Positions 1-11,094 of a DNA stretch of 64,000 nt are shown here, piece by piece. The DNA is from Ditylenchus dipsaci (lineage: Eukaryota; Nematoda; Chromadorea; Rhabditida; Anguinidae): contig SADC01001227.1 in the NCBI GenBank assembly GCA_004194705.1, positions 1,674,001 through 1,738,000 on the forward strand, given 5' to 3'. A model generated the notes under the pieces. It searched no databases and was not told where the DNA came from. It saw nothing but the letters and a program-made list of their open reading frames with translations. The translations under genes and the position numbers were made by a program. How positions within the stretch are numbered: position 1 is the first letter of the stretch; each line of letters begins with the position of its first letter.

Positions 1-330
1 TGCTCACCCAAATTCAAACAACCAAATCGGTAGAGCTCGTGGGAGTTAAGAAAGTACAAACAATAGTTCTGCAAATGTAATCTCTGTTCTGACTCATGCG
101 AGATACAATCTCCTAAAGTCGAGGGCCTCCCCCTCGACTTTAGGAGCTAATTAGAGGGCGAGAAATTCCAGCAAATACGTTACTTTAGAGTCTGGTATAT
201 GTGAGGGCTCAGCTTTTTTGGCTCAGCCTTTCTCAGCCGGGGCCGGTGCGGCCGGTGCCGCACCGGTGCCATTTACAGCACTGGTTTTGACAGACTTGAG
301 GGTTGCTGAGGGTTAGAAGAGCTCAACGGA
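1..330. repeat. Fragments of dispersed repeats at window start
   Basis: The stretch TCGGTAGAGCTCGTGGGAGT near base 26 recurs inside the elements at 28343 and (reversed) 47132, so this is probably the right part of the same MITE family. A short palindrome (CTCCTAAAGTCGAGGG / CCCTCGACTTTAGGAG, about 111-145) matches the cassette design of that family. Bases 210-280 carry a CTCAGC/GCCGG-rich palindrome resembling those near 30540 and 59220. No coding sequence seen here. Confidence 0.45.
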
Positions 331-630
331 AATTCGGTTTTACGAAAACCCTTCACTTTGTCAAAATACAACATTTTCTGAACTTTCCCCAAAAGTGGTC
401 AGGAGAGTTTTATTTATCATACTTTAAAACTATTTACAAAAACTCAACTTTTCACAATGTTGACCCTAATGACTATGTATGCTCCCATAAATTATTAAAC
501 ATAGAGTTTTACGAGTTTTTAAGTAAGCAAGTTTTTCGGTTAGTAATATGCCTCACATGTTTACTTATTTAAATATTACTTTTTATAAATCTAGTTTATA
601 TTATATATATATTTATCTTATTTTCTTAAG

Positions 631-1381
631 GCAAACAATGGAGTAATGCCCCAAATCAAACGTTCCGACAAGAACATGGTGCCATCGACTACAGCGCAAA
701 TTCCGATGTATGCAGCCGCTCAGCCAGTCACTCAGTTCAATCCTTATCTGCAACAGATCCCAGCTGGTTACCTACCTACTGTTTCTTGTGAGATTTGCTT
801 TTTTATTTTAATTGAACTTTAAAGGACCATGGTTTTTGCGCGCAGCGACTGTCCCCGCCAATTCAAATTTTTTCCTAATCATTGAACTTGTGTACTGATT
901 TTTTAACTTGGTTTCTAACAAAACAAGGCCTAGAATTTAATTTTAGGTATAGTTTTGTTAGAAACCGAGTTGAAAAGTCCGAAAGCTCAATGATTAGGAA
1001 AAAATTTTCAATTGTCGGGGGACAGTCGCTGCGCGCGAAAACCATGGTCCTTTAAGCAATTAAACATGTTTTTGTCTAGTTGACTATTCTATTTAAAACG
1101 ACTCAGTGTGACCACTCGCTCAATTTAAGTCAGAATGAGACCGACCGAATTAACCGTAAAATTTCTCGTATATTACTTGAGAAATTCTACAGTTAATTTG
1201 GTGAGTCTCATTAATAATTTGAAAAAGTGGGTGGTCATATTGAGTCATTTGAAAAATATAGTCAACAAGACAAAAACATGCTTTACCCCGTGAAAATCAG
1301 CAGAAAACAAGAAACATTTATTTGTAGTCGTAATACATGACAAAAATTTCAGTCAATGGAGCAATTCCTCCACGCTTCTGA
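631..1381 (+). CDS. Last two exons of an unidentified protein (Ala/Gln/Pro-rich tail)
   Basis: Two exons, 631-787 and 1353-1381, joined by a phase-1 GT-AG intron (acceptors ..TTCTTAAG and ..AAATTTCAG, donor GTGAGA). The first reads ANNGVMPQIKRSDKN, then an Ala/Gln/Pro-rich stretch with FNPYLQQIP and GYLPTVS. The second adds FNGAIPPRF and a stop. No start codon belongs to it, so the gene begins upstream of the window. Basic KR followed by an FNP..QQ..P..LPT segment is reminiscent of the C-terminal half of muscleblind-type RNA-binding proteins, but no zinc finger or RRM is inside the window. A second frame of the first exon is also open, which lowers confidence in the reading. The intron holds two back-to-back palindromic repeats. 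Confidence 0.42.
822..1054. repeat. Palindromic repeat, 'CCATGG..TTAGAAACC' family
   Basis: Inverted repeat: the left arm (AAAGGACCATGGTTTTTGCG, then a GTCCCCGCCAATTC-type stretch and GTTTCTAACAAAAC) is mirrored by the right arm (GTTTTGTTAGAAACC, then a GGGGGACAGTCGCTG stretch and ACCATGGTCCTTT). Relatives, whole or partial, lie at about 17900-18060, 47450-47500, 47755-47815, 57448-57677 and 61343-61510. It lies in an intron of the gene above. Confidence 0.8.
1063..1281. repeat. Palindromic repeat with TGTTTTTGTCTAGTTGACTA ends
   Basis: The left end ACATGTTTTTGTCTAGTTGA is mirrored by TCAACAAGACAAAAACATG at the right end. Inner halves (ACTCAGTGTGACCAC, AGAATGAGACC / GGTGAGTCTCATT, GTGGTCATATTGAGT) are also complementary. 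About 219 bp, no ORF; it directly follows the previous palindrome. Confidence 0.75.
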
Positions 1382-3160
1382 TGCTGCTAACTTCCAACAC
1401 CAAAATCTCGACTATGTGCTGGAAAAATAAGCGACAAAGCATCAAAATTGTGTGTACGTTCATCTTTTTTCTAATCTATAATTGTGTAAGTGAAAATCTT
1501 GGTATGCTCCTGCTGTTCCTCCACGTTGTTCTAAGTCCAGAATCTTGCTCCTATTTCTTTGAAAAATTTTTTCTCATCGATTCCGATTTTGTTTTTTTTG
1601 TTACCCTTCACAATTTTAACACCTAGATATTTTTTGGTTTATCAATTTGTCACATTATTTGAAATTATAAGTAATCACTAGTTCTAGCAGACTTTTGTGT
1701 AGGAGTTTCTCAAACACGGGTCTTTCGCAAAATACTAACACAGACATAAAAATATCTTAGCGTCATTTCTTAGTTTCTGCAAGCAACAATATAGTCTTAA
1801 AGTGTCTATTAGAGTAGATTTGATATTATTGTAGAAAAAAATTTCTATTTTGTTCCCTCTTGTTCAAATGTTACAACGAGACGATATAACTTCTTAGTCA
1901 ATTTTTTGTATTTATTGTCATTGTTATGCCGGGAAATAGCCAGTTAGCTTCAATATTTAGAATTATATATAGAAGCCTAACCATAAGACAGAATTTACGC
2001 AGATATGCTTAATTACGAAGATATTATTTTAAATAAGATAGTCATCCAGGCATGTGCACGGATTGTGCCTGCTCGTTTAAACCAAAAACCACTACGGGCT
2101 CGTCTGGCCGAAAAAGTCACGGCCCGGTCCGGTGAAGACCGGAAATTTTATTGATCATGTCATATTTGTTAACTATAATTATTTAAATTTAGTTGACTAT
2201 AAAATTTCGTTAATAATGTGAGATGTGTTGACTTTGTGAAATTGGTTGACTATGTAAAATTTTTAAGACGAGCGGGTCCGAGCCAGCAAAGAAAAATTTT
2301 ACCCGGGCTGCCAAAAGTACGGACCGTGCATATGCCTGTGGTTGTCGATTCCAATTTGGGCAATCCAACTTTCAGTCATATCTTAACTATAAACTGTTTT
2401 TCTGAAATTCTGTTTTGTGATTTAGATTCCATAGGAAATTTTATCTAATAAGGGCATCAGAAATGACTTGCATATTAAAATTGGTTGACTATGTAAAAAT
2501 AAGTAATTGTGTCAGAAAATATTATAAAAACGTGGCTTATTGGCTAGTCCCTTAATTTTACCACTTCTCTCTGTTGAATCACCAAAATATAAAAATATTT
2601 AATTTCATCTTTTATCGATTAAAGATGGTGCTGAGCGAAGTTTTCATCTATCTTATTGTATTTTATGTTATAGCAACGTCGACTTTTGCCCTTATCACAA
2701 TCCGTCCTTTTTTGTGCATAAATACTACGTTTTTTTTGAAATTTTTTAGCAGGGCAATTGCTAGAATAATATCTTTATCGTGCTGAATTGTCCTGTTTGT
2801 TTCGAATTTTTTTTACTAAATGTTTTTGTAATGTATTTTATGTGATTTGTAACGGTGATTAATGAACCATTCATCCGTCTTGCCCTGCATACCAACTCTT
2901 CCGTCCCCCTAAACACAGTTTCACCGCCCAAATAAATTTTTTGTTCTGTTTCAAATGATGTTTTTAGTCATTCAATAAAATATTAATAAGCTAAATAAGG
3001 TCATTACAACTATTATAAAAAAAAATAGATAAGTAAAAATTTCAATTACAAGCGGTGAAAACTTTAGGCACTGCACAAACATGGCACAAATCAAATTTTT
3101 TGCTTCATTCGAAAAATGTTAAATTCGAAAATAACCTTAAAAGCACGTTCATAATGATTG
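1382..3160. other. Mostly non-coding; one degenerate TIR element
   Basis: Past the stop at 1381 this is AT-rich 3' sequence. Bases 2047-2336 have imperfect inverted ends (CAGGCATGTGCACGG / CCGTGCATATGCCTG) around CCGG-rich cores. GTTGACTATGTAAAATT-like words occur at about 2165-2265 and 2482-2500; similar words lie near 47390-47440 and 55365-55475, so they are probably ends of another element family. A 54-codon hydrophobic ORF starting with ATG at 2625 (MVLSEVFIYLIVFYV) follows an acceptor-like ATTAAAG, but nothing else supports a gene. Confidence 0.4.
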
Positions 3161-3170
3161 TCGACCTGAG

Positions 3171-3321
3171 CCCGTATTCAGGGCGCAAATCGACAGAAAA
3201 TAAGATAGATTTTCGGGCCGATTTTGGAACCGATCTGTTCCAAAAACAGCCCCGAAAATAGAACAGAATCGGTTCCAAAATCGGACCGATTTTTTACAAT
3301 TTTGCGCCCTGAATACGGGCT
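3171..3321. repeat. Short inverted-repeat element
   Basis: GCCCGTATTCAGGGCGCAAA at the left is mirrored by TTTTGCGCCCTGAATACGGGC at the right; the inner GATTTTGGAACCGAT is mirrored by ATCGGTTCCAAAATC. About 150 bp, consistent with a small MITE. Confidence 0.8.
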
Positions 3322-3487
3322 CTGAGTGCGAGTTTTAGTGTTTTTTTAACGCGGGAACGGCTGTAAGCTTTTTTCTTATTGGAATTTTTTTTCTCTTGGT
3401 GCCTTTCGCTAGCTAAGGTTCGGAGGCCTCCAACCTTCAACAGCTTCCACCTTTGGTACCCGTTTTTTTTGAAAAAAAACTAACTTT

Positions 3488-4503
3488 TTAGGGCACTTGG
3501 GGGGCCTTTTTGGTCAACTATGAATAGGGTTTAGACGTCTTCTAAGTGATTTTTCTACGCTGCAACCGATAAAAAAGCAGTTTCCAAACAATTTCCGCAC
3601 TAAAAAATAGGCTTTAAAAATAAATGTTGGTTACGATAAGTTGACCAACTGCCTTGGTCCCCAAGCTAAATACACCAAAGAGGGTATTTGGATACCCTTA
3701 TGGCTCATTTATAAACGTTGTCGTTGGAATATTTTTTTATAAAACCCTTTTTTCGCCAACGACGACGCCAAGGACAACGAAATTTTTTATTCTAAATTGG
3801 ACAAATTTCGCATTCTCAGACGAGATTCCAAGGGGAAACGTGTGGAGAATATAGTTAATCCTTAAAATTCTGACTTAAAATGCAAAATTTGTCTTATTTG
3901 GAAGAAAAATTTTAGTTGTCGTTGGCGTTGTCGTTGGCGTAAAAGTGCCTTTATAAAACATTTTTTGCAGCGACAACGATGACGACAACGACAACGTTTA
4001 TAAATGAGCCATTAAATAACCGAAAAGATGGGATTTAAACATAGTTTTGAATACTAGGGCCTACCGCATAAATAAACTCTGGTATGCATGCTTTTTCATG
4101 CATCCAGAGTCACTTTCTCGGAATCATGTCTAAGGTATGTGGGTGTGCGCATCTCAACCCCAAGCCCCCAAGCCCCCGAAGGGGGCGCAGGGGCTTGGTA
4201 GCTTAGAGATGCGCGCACTCACTTACCTTAGACATGATTCCGAGCAAGACTCTTGATCAAAAATACATATAGAGACCTTTTTGCCTAGCTCCAGTGACCA
4301 AAACACGGTAGGATACCTTAATAGCTTGGGGGACAATCGGTCAACTTATGATAACCAAAAATTTTTTGGAAACCTATTTTTAGTGCGGAAATTGTTTGAA
4401 AACTACTTTTCTACCGGTAATAGCGTATAAAAATTACTTAGAAGACGTCGAAACACTATTCATAGTTGACCACAAAAAAAGGGCCCCTTAGTAAACAAGT
4501 CCC
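3488..4503. repeat. Nest of three inverted-repeat elements
   Basis: Outer arms about 3488-3665 and 4320-4503 are complementary (GGTCAACTATGAATAG / CTATTCATAGTTGACC; CAGTTTCCAAACAATTTCCG / CGGAAATTGTTTGAAAACTA). Between them lies a smaller element, about 3697-4014, with ends ATGGCTCATTTATAAACGTT / AACGTTTATAAATGAGCCAT, whose family recurs at 60464-61192. Next to it, 4040-4250 is one copy of the GTCTAAGGTATGTGGGTGTG foldback family. Insertions within insertions, no gene. Confidence 0.75.
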
Positions 4504-5712
4504 CTTTTTAGTTCCGAAACTGTTAGGAAACAACTTTTTTTATTGTTTTTAGCGTATGAAAGTTACTCAGGAGATGTTTAAACACTACTTACAGTCAACC
4601 GAAAAAGGAGCCTCCAGGTACATAAGTGCCCATTTGACAAGCTCAAAGTTCAAATTTGCCGATGAAACACTTAAGGCATGTTCAAAAATGCAAAAATTTA
4701 TATGAAAAGTTGATGTGTGTAGGTAGGGCCGCAACTCCAACTCTCTCAAGGGGAGGGCGAGGGGGTAATTTGCCTAATATTTTGATGCCAGTCCATACAA
4801 TACAAAATGTCAAAAACATAGTTTTTGCTAAGTCCTTCCTTTAGTTTGGACCCTATAGAAATACTTCAATTTATCGCTTGCGAAAACTTGACTTTACTTT
4901 AATTCAATTTTGGATCTTGACCTTGATTATTGAAAACACAATACTTCTCTGACAGTTAGGTCTTGGTGTGTTAAGTTGCTCGTGTTCGAATGCGCATGAT
5001 TGCTATTTTTCCCCTATTTGTTTTTCATGAATCTTATTGTTTTTTCAACGTGTTTTTGGTCATTGAAACCCTACAAACCGAGGGCTGAAAAAAGGGAACG
5101 AAAAAAAGATACCTAAGGGCGAAGCGAAGGATGACAGCATCAATAGAGAAGAAAACGAGCTTTAGGAATCTAACATAGAGAAAAAAGCGGCTCTGAAAGC
5201 AAATGATGTAAGACACATGTTGAATTTTAGTGTGAGCCTACGATAAATGGTTTTTCAATAGTAAATAATAACTTTCAGTCAAACAGCGAGAAAAGCACGA
5301 TCTTAGCTAAAAATTAACACGCTTAACAAATCCTTCTTCCAATTAATTTGCAAAGGTTCAAGAAGGTCAAATTTTTGCGAAAAAATTGCGCTTATTTTGT
5401 AGAAATCGCTGCGCCACCTTTTTACAATTATTATAAAAAATTATTTAAAGCTTTATTGAATATACATGTATATTTATAATCTAATCTATAACTAATTAAA
5501 AAAAAATTAGCTAATCTTTTTTTTAGCATTTTTGAAATCTCCATTTTTCATTATTTGCTAATCTATATATTTATCTATATATTAAGTCAAATTTTTCTGT
5601 CGGAAGCAGTCATGAAATTGATGAAGAAAGCTAAATCTTGGGTTCAAACAAAAAACAAAACAGCCAATTTTTTTTGCTATAAATTTACTCCATAAATTTT
5701 GGTGCATTTTAG

Positions 5713-5984
5713 GTAGCAATGATCTGTTTTGGATCCCTTCAGATGTCCTTAAAGACATTTTTTGCTTTTGTAACAGAAATGACTTAGACTGCTTTCAGCT
5801 AGTCCTCAAAAGATTTAATACTACTGTCAAGACTTTCTTTAAAAAATATCGTGTTCGAGCGATATATGCTGTGCTAGTCGACAAACCAAAGCGTCGAAAG
5901 GGAAACCTAATTAGTAATAAAACAACTATTGTATATTCCAAAAGGGGCCTATTACGACGGAAATTCTTCTTCTTATTTTACAGC
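5713..5984 (+). pseudogene. F-box-like exon fragment, truncated by an inverted repeat
   Basis: After a good acceptor (GGTGCATTTTAG, ends 5712), one frame reads SNDLFWIPSDVLKDIFCFCN, then NDLDCFQLVLKRFNTTV and a basic YRVRAIYAVLVDKPKRR segment. The pattern of IP.DVL.DI, a DL..FQLV..RF block and a following R.I is that of an F-box, which links substrates to SCF ubiquitin ligases through Skp1; nematodes carry many such genes. The frame has no ATG near it and runs, still open, straight into the inverted repeat that starts at 5985, so the gene was probably cut there. No convincing 5' exon was found just upstream. Family call by pattern only. Confidence 0.5.
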
Positions 5985-7962
5985 AAAAGCAAAATGCTGC
6001 TTTTATTCATTTATTTCTATTTTCAAAAAAGACATAGATGAGGAGTGTATAAAGGTGAGAGCTTAGTTTCAAAATGGTGAGGAATTCAATAGTAATTTGT
6101 AATTTTACCACCACAAGGCACAAGTAACTAACTGTTTAACTGCAACAAATTGTTCAACTTTAAGGAACCGTTTAATTTTACCCGGCAATCCCTCCATATT
6201 TTCAGCCAATTAAGACATTTTTCCAGCACTCACGTGGGTAACTAGTGTAGTCAAAATGAATTTACTTGGTTATACACCCTAACCATTTTTGAATAGTACA
6301 CGACTGCTTCAAGCATTACTGATGATTCCGAGAAGTACTTTTGATCATAAAATGCATAAAGAGTGTCTTTTTGCCACGGCCCAGTTGAAAAACATAGTGA
6401 GGCAGTCGAAGAATACAAAAATTTAAATTTCTAACGTTTTGCCATAAAAGTGGCCCCTTTTATTCTCTTCCCCTCCCAATACAGCCCTTATTCACTTTAG
6501 AATGAATTTTCCAAATTTTGACTAGAATCGCGCGGTTCCGGTTTTTTGAGATCGGTCGGTTTAAGGAAACCGGTGTTTTTCAAACCCGGTTTTCGGTTAA
6601 TTTAATAAACCGATATTTCGCTAAACCCGGTTTTCGGTTTCGGTTTATTGGCCGAAAAACCCGGTTTTCGGTTAACCGACCGGCTCGGTTAACTGACCGC
6701 GCGCGACCCTAATTTTGACTAAAAAACCATGATACCTCCCTGTGGTTCGAATTTTTTTTCTCAGAATTAAAAAACAGCCGGCTTTTTCATGAAATCGGGG
6801 TCGAGAAACACGAATATGAAATTATCTTCTCCATCCGAGCACTCTGCATGGGGGGGATTCGTCACTGCAACCGGTTTAACCCCTAGTTTTGGTCTTAAGG
6901 GGCGGCCTTCTATCAGAGACTGAATTTCATTTTCTGCAAAATTCCATTTTCTAGTCAAAATATCAAATATGTTTACACTAAACTAGGTCACCCCGTTTTA
7001 GTCACTAGGGCTGGGCAAAACGAGTGACTATATGCATTTTTTTATCAAGAATCCTGCTCGGAATTATTTCTGGCTCGAGTATAGAATCCCCCCCCATGCA
7101 GAGTGCTCGGATGGAGAAGATAATTTCATATTCGTGTTTCTCGACCCGATTTCATGAAAAAGCCGGCTGTTTTTTAATTCTGAGAAAAAAAATTCGAACC
7201 ACAGGGAGGTATCATGGTTTTTTAGTCAAAATTAGGGTCGCGCGCGGTCAGTTAACCGAGCCGGTCGGTTAACCGAAAACCGGGTTTTTCGGCCAATAAA
7301 CCGAAACCGAAAACCGGGTTTAGCGAAATATCGGTTTATTAAATTAACCGAAAACCGGGTTTGAAAAACACCGGTTTCCTTAAACCGACCGATCTCAAAA
7401 AAACCGGAACCGCGCGATTCTAGTCAAAATTTGGAAAATTCATTCTAAAGTGAATAAGGGCTGTATTGGGAGGGGAAGAGAATAAAAGGGGCCACTTTTA
7501 TGGCAAAACGTTAGAAATTTAAATTTTTGTATTCTTCGACTGCCTCACCATGTTTTTCAACTGGGCCGTGGCAAAAAGACACTCTTTATGCATTTTATGA
7601 TCAAAAGTACTTCTCGGAATCATCAGTAATGCTTGAAGCAGTCGTGTACTATTCAAAAATGGTTAGGGTGTATAACCAAGTAAATTCATTTGACTACACT
7701 AGTTACCCACGTGAGTGCTGGAAAAATGTCTTAATTGGCTGAAAATATGGAGGGATTGCCGGGTAAAATTAAACGGTTCCTTAAAGTTGAACAATTTGTT
7801 GCAGTTAAACAGTTAGTTACTTGTGCCTTGTGGTGGTAAAATTACAAATTACTATTGAATTCCTCACCATTTTGAAACTAAGCTCTCACCTTTATACACT
7901 CCTCATCTATGTCTTTTTTGAAAATAGAAATATATGAATAAAAGCAGCATTTTGCTTTTTTG
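5985..7962. repeat. 2-kb inverted repeat with arms of about 875 bp
   Basis: Left arm about 5985-6858, right arm about 7087-7962, spacer about 230 bp. Pairs visible at many points, e.g. GCAAAATGCTGCTTTTATTC / GAATAAAAGCAGCATTTTGC and CCCACGTGAGTGCTGG / CCAGCACTCACGTGGG. Each arm contains a block of CCGGTTTTCGGTTAA-type repeats (6530-6700 and mirrored 7225-7410), itself bordered by AATTTTGACTAGAATCGCGC-like ends. ORFs seen in it are products of repeat composition. An extra fragment of the arm core reappears at about 9200-9310. Confidence 0.9.
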
Positions 7963-7965
7963 GGG

Positions 7966-9199
7966 TACAGTCGACGCTCTCTGTAACGACTCTCAAGGGA
8001 CCGGCTAAACCGAGTTATAACCGTTATAAAGAGAGTCGTTATAAAGAGCATCATTTTTCAACTGTGCATCAGCCAGTCGTTACATAGAGCGGCATCTTTG
8101 GTAACGAACATGCAAATAAAATTGTATCAAAGTACACATTTATTCCAAAAAACGAACAACAATAACATAATTCAAGAGAATGTTGGGTACGCGACGTTTC
8201 CCTGTAAGGAACGGTTTCTTGTAGAAGCTAAAAAGACTTCAATTTATTTTTAATCTGCGCTTAATTTTTCACATTTTCGTGTAATTTAAAGTTTAAGATG
8301 TACTACCCCACTCTGATCTGTGTACTAATTTTTTGGTAGTAATACTTCCGTACTACCATCTGAATACCCTATTATTTGAGAATTAGTTCTATCCGTCATT
8401 TAAACTTGAGTCTACAATATTTTCCTTCACGCTACAGATCCTAGCCATTCCTTACAGGGAAACGGCTCACATGAAAACGGCTTTACAGTGAGACGGTTTT
8501 ACAGGAAAACGTCCGTGTCATTATTCTGTTTCATGTTCTGCAAGCGTTGATTGGTCGAGATCGTTTCGCCAATGAAACTTTCGCCAATGAAGTCACTTCG
8601 CCAATGGTATGTTTATGCCAATAGCTTCTTTTCTCAAGTACTATTAGTTCATTGGCAAGCTTATTACCTTTCATTTTGTAGCTCAATTCACTGGCTACAA
8701 AATCAGTGGTGATTTGCCTGAAAAAAATAAGAGTACTCGAGAAAAGAAGCTATTTGCAAGAACATATTATTGGTAACAAATATCATTGGCGAAAGTTTCA
8801 TTGACGGAACGATTACGATTGTGATCGGCTAACAAGTCGCCGAATTTGTAAACATTTGATAACAGAAGTAGAAACACAAAATATGACCGATTTCTTTAAA
8901 ATCAGCAAAAGATGATTGCGAAAAATGGTTATTCAACAAAAAATTTTCATTTCCTGTAAGACAGAATATCATTCAAATTGAATTTTCTGCAAAGTTTCCC
9001 AAAATCGTTATATAGAGCGGCTCTTTAACAGCTGGGACGGCCAGACTGAGTCGTTATAGAGAGCGGATCGTTATAGAGAGCGTCGTTATAAAGAGCGCCG
9101 TTTCTGCTTAATTTGTTTAAAACCAACCAATTTTTTTCTGGAGTCTTCATAAAGAGCGAATCGTTATAAAGAGCGTCGGTATAGTGAGCGTCGACTGTA
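7966..9199. mobile_element. Tigger-like non-autonomous DNA transposon, 1.23 kb
   Basis: Ends TACAGTCGACGCTCTCTGTA (left) and, mirrored, TATAGTGAGCGTCGACTGTA (right), with TA at both borders as in Tc1/mariner-pogo elements. Inside both ends many copies of a TATAAAGAGCG / TATAGAGAGCG word occur, and an ACCAACCAA block near 9125 is shared with the elements at 38352 and 51599. No transposase ORF. It sits next to the end of the 5985-7962 inverted repeat. Confidence 0.82.
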
Positions 9200-9336
9200 T
9201 CATGGTTTTTTTAGTCAAAATTTTAAAAATTTAAATTGGCGCCTTTTGAATATTAAAGGGATTAAGGGCTGTATAGGGAGGGGAAGGAAATAAACGGGGG
9301 CCACTTATCACTCAGGCCCACGAACAAGAAGATTTT

Positions 9337-9548
9337 GAACATAGTTTTGAATACTGGGGCCTACCGCATAAATAAACTCTGGTATGCATGCTTTTTCATG
9401 CATCCAAAGTCACTTTCGAGTGATTTGTGTCTAAGGTATGTGGGTGTGCGCATCTCAACTCCAAGCCACCAAGCCCCCTGCGCCCCGAAGGGGCGCAGGG
9501 GGCTTGAGAGTTAGAGATGCGTTCACTCACTTACTTTAGACATGATTC
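9337..9548. repeat. Foldback repeat copy (GTCTAAGGTATGTGGGTGTG family)
   Basis: Reads GGGCCTACCGCATAAATAAA, ATGCATGCTTTTTCATGCAT, then a long hairpin GTCTAAGGTATGTGGGTGTG..CTTGAGAGTTAGAGATGCG..TTTAGACATGATTC with a GCCCC/GGGGC-rich tip. Sister copies: 4040-4250, 15304-15470, 17336-17510 and, in reverse, 22490-22700. The motif continues at 10769 after the retroposon below, which interrupts it. Confidence 0.85.
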
Positions 9549-10764
9549 GTTCATTCCTTTCTTCTGTTTCTGTCATTCATTTCTTCTGTTTTCGGAGAGG
9601 TGGCAGTTTTTTTTATTTTCTTTCTAGAATCTAGAAATATAATTTTCTTCACGGTTCTTGAGCTTATTCATTGTTTTTTTTCTCTATTTTCCCTCTGAGT
9701 CAGTCAGGATGCCTGCTAAAAACAGCAATGTTTTTCTTAACACACAAAAAATGGCCAAAATTCAATCCATAATTCTATTACTTCAATCCAAAACTATATT
9801 GAAAACACATTTTTACAATTGAAAGATAATTTCCTGTGGCCTATTGTAAAGGATTTATTTGCTACTGTCAAGGAATTGAACTCTAAAAAGTTAAATCCCT
9901 ATTTGGATCCAACTTCCCAAAAGACTACATCCCACTCTACCTCTTTTGAAAATATTGAGCATAGTCGATCTATTATTATTGCTGGACTACCAGAAGTATT
10001 GGCGGATTCGTTGTCTGATAAAAGCTCAACTGATCATCGAACTGTCTCGGATATTATCGAAATTTTGAATATTGAATGCCGACCTCAATCAGTGTATCGA
10101 ATTGGCAAACCTGACACTACAAAGTCACGGCTTCTCAAAGTTGTCCTGCCTACATCAACCCACAAATCACACTTGCTAAATAAGGTAAGACAGCTGAAAA
10201 AAAATACCTAGATTCAGGAACTTGTTCATCCGATCATCATTGAACGATGCCAGCCGACAACACCAATTTGAGCAACGACAGCAATGTCGAAAACTCAATG
10301 CCAATGGACAGACTGTTCGTATTATCAAGGGCAAAATTACACCAATCAAAAGCAAAGACACGGATAAAAATTCTCATACCAACAAACCGCTTCTTGATCA
10401 TCCCCTCTTCCACACCAACAATATCTTCCGCGTCCCCCCTGGGCGAAATTACAACATCCCATGTCAATTTGAATCTTCTAAACCCCGACTACTCAACAAC
10501 ATGGATGAATTTCCCTTTCTGCCAAATGACTGTTTTCGAAAAGGACGTGGCAAAGATGAAAGTTGACCAAGGTTGTGGATCACCATTTTAGCTATAGATG
10601 ACTTACCATACATTGTTAATTGTGGATAGACTCATCATGGATTGCCACTTTTTCTTCTGGATGAAGGAAAATTCTTTATATCACCTACTGATCAATAATT
10701 ATATTCTTGAATTTTCATGGATTCAGTCGCGTACTTGATACGTAAACAATAAATAAATAAATAA
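9549..10764 (+). mobile_element. ORF1-only non-LTR retroposon (HAL1-like arrangement)
   Basis: Borders come from the interrupted foldback repeat: other copies read GACATGATTCCGAG without a break, while here GACATGATTC is followed by 1.2 kb ending in a TAAA microsatellite and then ATTCCGAG, giving a 4-bp ATTC duplication. The insert holds one ORF1-like gene and a 3' tail ending in AATAAATAAATAAATAAA, and no reverse transcriptase. The A-rich simple tail and variable short duplication fit target-primed reverse transcription using another element's enzyme. Confidence 0.7.
9819..10566 (+). pseudogene. Retroposon ORF1-like protein, one frameshift
   Basis: First frame (9819-10211) contains SIIIAGLPE, then TVSDIIEILNIE, SVYRIGKPD and RLLKVVLPTSTHK. 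This order of a .I.I.GLPE strand, a helix with LNI., .VYR.GK and R.LKVVLP is typical of the RRM-like ORF1 domain of CR1/L1-type retrotransposons of invertebrates. In the second frame, from about 10213 to 10566, it continues with FRNLFIRSSLNDASRQ and CRKLNANGQTVRIIKGKI, matching the usual F.RP.L...R......C...N..G...RI..G.. that follows. The shift falls at an A-run near 10196-10205, so the copy is probably dead, or translated only in part. It binds RNA in related elements. Confidence 0.7.
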
Positions 10765-11088
10765 ATTCCGAGAAGTACTCTTGATCATAAAATGCATATA
10801 GAGTCTCTTTTCGCCACGGCCCAGTTGAAAAACATGATGAGGCAATCAAAGAATACAAAAATTTAAATTTCTGCTAAAACATTCATTCATTTAAAGAAAA
10901 ACATGTAAATGTCATATTAAAATTTCAATCTTACTCTTTTGAGTTAAAAAAACACAGGCGACGGTTAATTAGTGCTACGTGCCTACAGATTTGTTTTTGT
11001 TGCAAACTTAGTGTAACACAAAACACAGTTTCAGGCATTTTATTAAATGAGAAAATTTTTGTTTACAAAATACACTCTGGCACTATAA

Positions 11089-11094
11089 TTTATT
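11089..11094 (-). promoter_or_regulatory. Poly(A) signal overlapping the DDR stop codon
   Basis: On the minus strand the stop TAA (11095-11093) overlaps AATAAA (11094-11089). A poly(A) signal this close would leave almost no 3' UTR; another signal further down may be used. Confidence 0.45.

Noticed and set aside
6518..7742. Several 60-80 codon ORFs
   Set aside because: All within the arms of the long inverted repeat and mirrored between arms; made of CCGGTTTTCGG repeats.
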